Origin: Thiothrix winogradskyi
GTDB taxonomy: Bacteria; Pseudomonadota; Gammaproteobacteria; Thiotrichales; Thiotrichaceae
Reading direction: 5' to 3'
Assembly (NCBI RefSeq): GCF_021650935.1
Contig: NZ_CP091244.1
Span: 3,472,001 to 3,536,000 of the forward strand
Length of the DNA: 64,000 nucleotides
Positions 61,730 to 64,000 of the stretch are shown one piece after another (within the stretch, counting starts at the first letter, position 1; each line of letters begins with the position of its first letter). The position numbers and the translations under genes were made by a program. Under the pieces are notes generated by a model, which saw only the letters and a program-made list of their open reading frames with translations, was not told the DNA's origin and made no database searches.

Positions 61730-61758
61730 TTGCAGTCGGATAAACGCACCTGTACTAT
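61730..61758 (+). promoter_or_regulatory. Candidate promoter of the OmpA-family gene
   Basis: TTGCAG (61730-61735), a 17-base spacer and TACTAT (61753-61758) match a sigma-70 promoter well, 33 bases before the start codon at 61792. It lies in the 125-base space between the divergent DUF3131 copy C and the OmpA-family gene. Confidence 0.5.
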
Positions 61759-61791
61759 ACAAGGCATCATAACAATAATGGATAACAAGCT

Positions 61792-62934
61792 ATGTTATTG
61801 AAATACCCGCTGGCAATGCTGTTTTCCACACTTTGCATCAGCAGCGTCTATGCCAATGAAGTCAAACCTGAACCTTATCCCGCCTGCCCTGATACGCCAG
61901 TGCCGGTAGGCAAGGAAGATTACCAACCCAGCAACTTGTCCTTGCAAGGCTTAACTGGGCTATACATCAATCTCGACGATGTAATCAACAGTGCCAAACC
62001 CAAAAACGTCAAGTTGCAAGCTGACCTGAAAGACGCGGTGGTCAAGCGGCTGGAAAAAGCCGGAATGCGCTTACTCAGCAAGGAAGCGCTGGAGAAAACG
62101 CCCGGTCAACCGGAAATGAGCATGTTTCCCAGCTACCCCAAACATCTGGGGCCATTCAAGCCGGGCGAACCACGCATTGAATACAACGCCCAATGTTGCA
62201 CCGCTGGCATCTGGACATCCTTCACCCAAGGCGGAAGCACGCTGCGCCATCCGTTGCTCAATCACAAATTAGCGACTTGGGGTGAAGGTCACAACACCAC
62301 CGATTGCAGCGACACTGGCAAATGGCTCAGCGAAGTCGTGCTGAAAACCGTCGATAATTTCATTGCTGCCAAGCAAAAAGCGGATAAAGATTACCAAGAA
62401 TGGCAGAAAAAATCGGCGAAAACGCCAGCAAAACCCAAGGCAGATACTCCGCCCGCCAGCACTGACAAACCCAAAAAAGATACCCCACCCGTCAGTGACA
62501 AACCCGCAACAGATACCCCCCCCGTCGCCAGCACTGATAAACCCGTCGAATTGCGTGAAACCACGGATGCCGAAGCACTCGCCTGCGATACCGCCATTTT
62601 GCTGTACGCGGAAATTTTCCCGACCGCCGCCGCCAGCATCAGTGACACCAAGGGCGGCATTTTAGAAAAAATCGCCGACAATATGAAAGCCTGCCCACAA
62701 TACCGTTACCGCATCGAAACCCACGCCGACCAGCGTTCCAGCCATGAATACAATGATGTGCTTTCAGCCCGGCGAGCAGTGGCTATCCGCAATTATCTGG
62801 TCGATAACGGGGTGGATGAAGAACAATTTGACCTGCGCTTTTACGGCAAGCGCAAGCCGTTGGTGGAAGGTGATAATGAAACCGCTTGGGCAGCCAATCG
62901 GCGTGTCATGATCACGCCGATCAAGCCAAAATAA
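61792..62934 (+). CDS. OmpA-family protein with novel N-terminal domain
   Basis: A 380-residue protein with a signal peptide ending VYA-NE. The N-terminal domain (about 25-200) has paired Cys (AQCCTAGIW) and no recognised family. A Lys/Pro/Asp-rich linker (about 200-250) leads to the C-terminal OmpA domain (about 275-378), which binds peptidoglycan: IETHADQRSSHEYNDVLSAR, RAVAIRNYLVDNGV, LRFYGKRKPL and ANRRV. Such proteins tie outer-membrane or periplasmic parts to the cell wall. Its neighbours are DUF3131 copy C and a glycosyltransferase. Confidence 0.85.
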   Translation: MLLKYPLAMLFSTLCISSVYANEVKPEPYPACPDTPVPVGKEDYQPSNLSLQGLTGLYINLDDVINSAKPKNVKLQADLKDAVVKRLEKAGMRLLSKEALEKTPGQPEMSMFPSYPKHLGPFKPGEPRIEYNAQCCTAGIWTSFTQGGSTLRHPLLNHKLATWGEGHNTTDCSDTGKWLSEVVLKTVDNFIAAKQKADKDYQEWQKKSAKTPAKPKADTPPASTDKPKKDTPPVSDKPATDTPPVASTDKPVELRETTDAEALACDTAILLYAEIFPTAAASISDTKGGILEKIADNMKACPQYRYRIETHADQRSSHEYNDVLSARRAVAIRNYLVDNGVDEEQFDLRFYGKRKPLVEGDNETAWAANRRVMITPIKPK

Positions 62935-63071
62935 CCCCACACCACCGCCATTTATCAGTTTTTATGTCGAGTTCATCAATTTATTCATTAATATGACGGT
63001 AAGCAAGCGTGTACCGCCATAGGGTATGCCTACCCCCTAATGCCTTATAACAAATCCAAGGGAGAATGCTT

Positions 63072-64000
63072 GTGGCAACCCTAACGCCCAGCAATAAGCC
63101 TTCTGTATTCCTCATCGCTATCGCGTGCGGTGTGTTGTTTTCGATCGCCATGCGTTTGATGCTCAATTTTAACGGCGGGCATATCGACGAATACGATTAT
63201 TTGTTTGTCGGCAAGCAATTGCTGGCGGGTAAGGATTGGGGGACGTATTTCTATATTTTTGGCTCGAATTTGAATTGGTACATCCTCGGTATCGGTGAGT
63301 TTCTTGGTGGATTAAGCGGAGCGCGAGCCGTCGCCGGGTTGTTCGGTTTGTTGTCACTGGTGGGGATGTATCAGTTTGCCCGTCAGTTGTTCGATAGTGT
63401 CGCGGTAGCGTGGCTGAGTGTGGCGTTGTTAGCGATGCAAGCAGCGCATATTTTCATCAGTAAATTTGCCACCTACGACATTATTGCCTTGGCGTTTTTC
63501 AGCCTGTCACTTGCCCCGTTGTTACTGGCGTGCCGTCAGGCGGGCAAAGCGCGTTATCTGGCGTTGTTGGCAGCGGTGGTGCTGTGTGCGTTAGCTGTTA
63601 CCAGTAAATACATTGTGGTGGTGTATGTGCCACTGCTGACCTTGGTGGCGTTGTGGCTATCCCCGGTGGTAGGCGTTTTGTTTGGCTTAGGCATGAGCGT
63701 GGTGTTGGGCGCGTATGTGGGCTGGCATTGGCAGGATTTACAGGGCCTTTACACTGTTCAGATCAAAGGAACGCACGGGATCAATGCCGATTATGCTTTT
63801 ATTTTGCGTATGGAAATGATGTATTTGGCGTTGCCCCTATTATTGTGGTTAGGAGCATTGGGATGGCAGGTGTGGCGGTGGCGCGGGCAAGCATTGCGTG
63901 AACGTAATACACTCATTTTATTGGTGTTGCTGGCGTTGGCGTTACCCTTAGCGGCTTACCATTTGCACGGGCAAAACATGATTTCCCTGTTTAAGCATCT
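63072..64000 (+). CDS. GT-C type membrane glycosyltransferase, 3' end outside window
   Basis: An open frame of at least 309 residues with no stop. The start GTG at 63072 has AGGGAG 7 bases upstream; an ATG at 63066 is too close to that site. It is a multi-helix membrane protein with the first periplasmic loop carrying acidic residues in GGHIDEYDYLFVGKQL, the place where ArnT/PMT-type enzymes keep their catalytic Asp/Glu. At least seven hydrophobic segments follow. It would move a sugar from a lipid carrier to protein, lipid or polysaccharide. The rest lies beyond the window. Confidence 0.8.
   Translation, partial: MATLTPSNKPSVFLIAIACGVLFSIAMRLMLNFNGGHIDEYDYLFVGKQLLAGKDWGTYFYIFGSNLNWYILGIGEFLGGLSGARAVAGLFGLLSLVGMYQFARQLFDSVAVAWLSVALLAMQAAHIFISKFATYDIIALAFFSLSLAPLLLACRQAGKARYLALLAAVVLCALAVTSKYIVVVYVPLLTLVALWLSPVVGVLFGLGMSVVLGAYVGWHWQDLQGLYTVQIKGTHGINADYAFILRMEMMYLALPLLLWLGALGWQVWRWRGQALRERNTLILLVLLALALPLAAYHLHGQNMISLFKH

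Overview
The window looks like a chromosomal segment of a gammaproteobacterium. The gene content and protein sequences (pilMNOPQ followed by aroK-aroB, prfB with an E. coli-type frameshift site, the rluD-pgeF and rpe-gph arrangements, GTP-binding/DUF697 and BamD proteins, abundant DUF3131 exopolysaccharide proteins) suggest a filamentous sulfur oxidiser of the Thiothrix type. That assignment is an inference from general familiarity, not from a search. No rRNA, tRNA or CRISPR array was seen.

Positions 1-37160 are mostly conserved housekeeping genes. They include a 5'-truncated GTPase, a polysaccharide export lipoprotein, galE, a ComEA-like protein, a peptide ABC ATPase, rluD-pgeF, bamD, three tandem outer-membrane beta-barrel paralogues, rpe-gph, prfB-lysS, an RND efflux pair with a palindromic operator, trxC, a class I cytochrome c, a CopG/PIN toxin-antitoxin pair, prfC, a lytic transglycosylase with one dead and one live catalytic domain, a four-gene run ending in a glycerate kinase, mrcA, the type IV pilus alignment complex and secretin (pilMNOPQ), and aroKB.

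Positions 37168-55457 form a regulatory and exopolysaccharide island. A leftward operon carries an anti-sigma-factor antagonist (STAS), a sugar nucleotidyltransferase, an RsbW-like ATPase, a lipoprotein family 2 glycoside hydrolase, a cellulose-synthase-like glycosyltransferase and a DUF3131 protein. Beside it lie a FIST sensor with a hybrid kinase, a receiver-PP2C phosphatase, an Hpt protein, an H-NOX nitric-oxide sensor with a second hybrid kinase, a membrane coiled-coil protein, a second DUF3131 protein and a large secreted protein ending in repeated beta-structure. Together these have every part of a partner-switching circuit (kinase, antagonist, phosphatase) fed by two sensor branches, physically joined to polysaccharide enzymes. 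The most economical reading is nitric-oxide- and ligand-responsive control of an extracellular polysaccharide, perhaps the sheath or biofilm matrix.

Positions 55642-60311 are a mobile/debris zone: a decayed IS982-family element with target duplication, two small AT-richer genes, a BrnT-BrnA pair, a xisI-like remnant with a second fragment of itself, a Phd/UPF0175 fusion antitoxin with a DUF3368 PIN toxin, and a Phd antitoxin whose PIN toxin is cut to 31 residues at the junction with the next gene. The window closes with a third DUF3131 protein, a divergent OmpA-family protein and the start of a GT-C type membrane glycosyltransferase that runs off the end.
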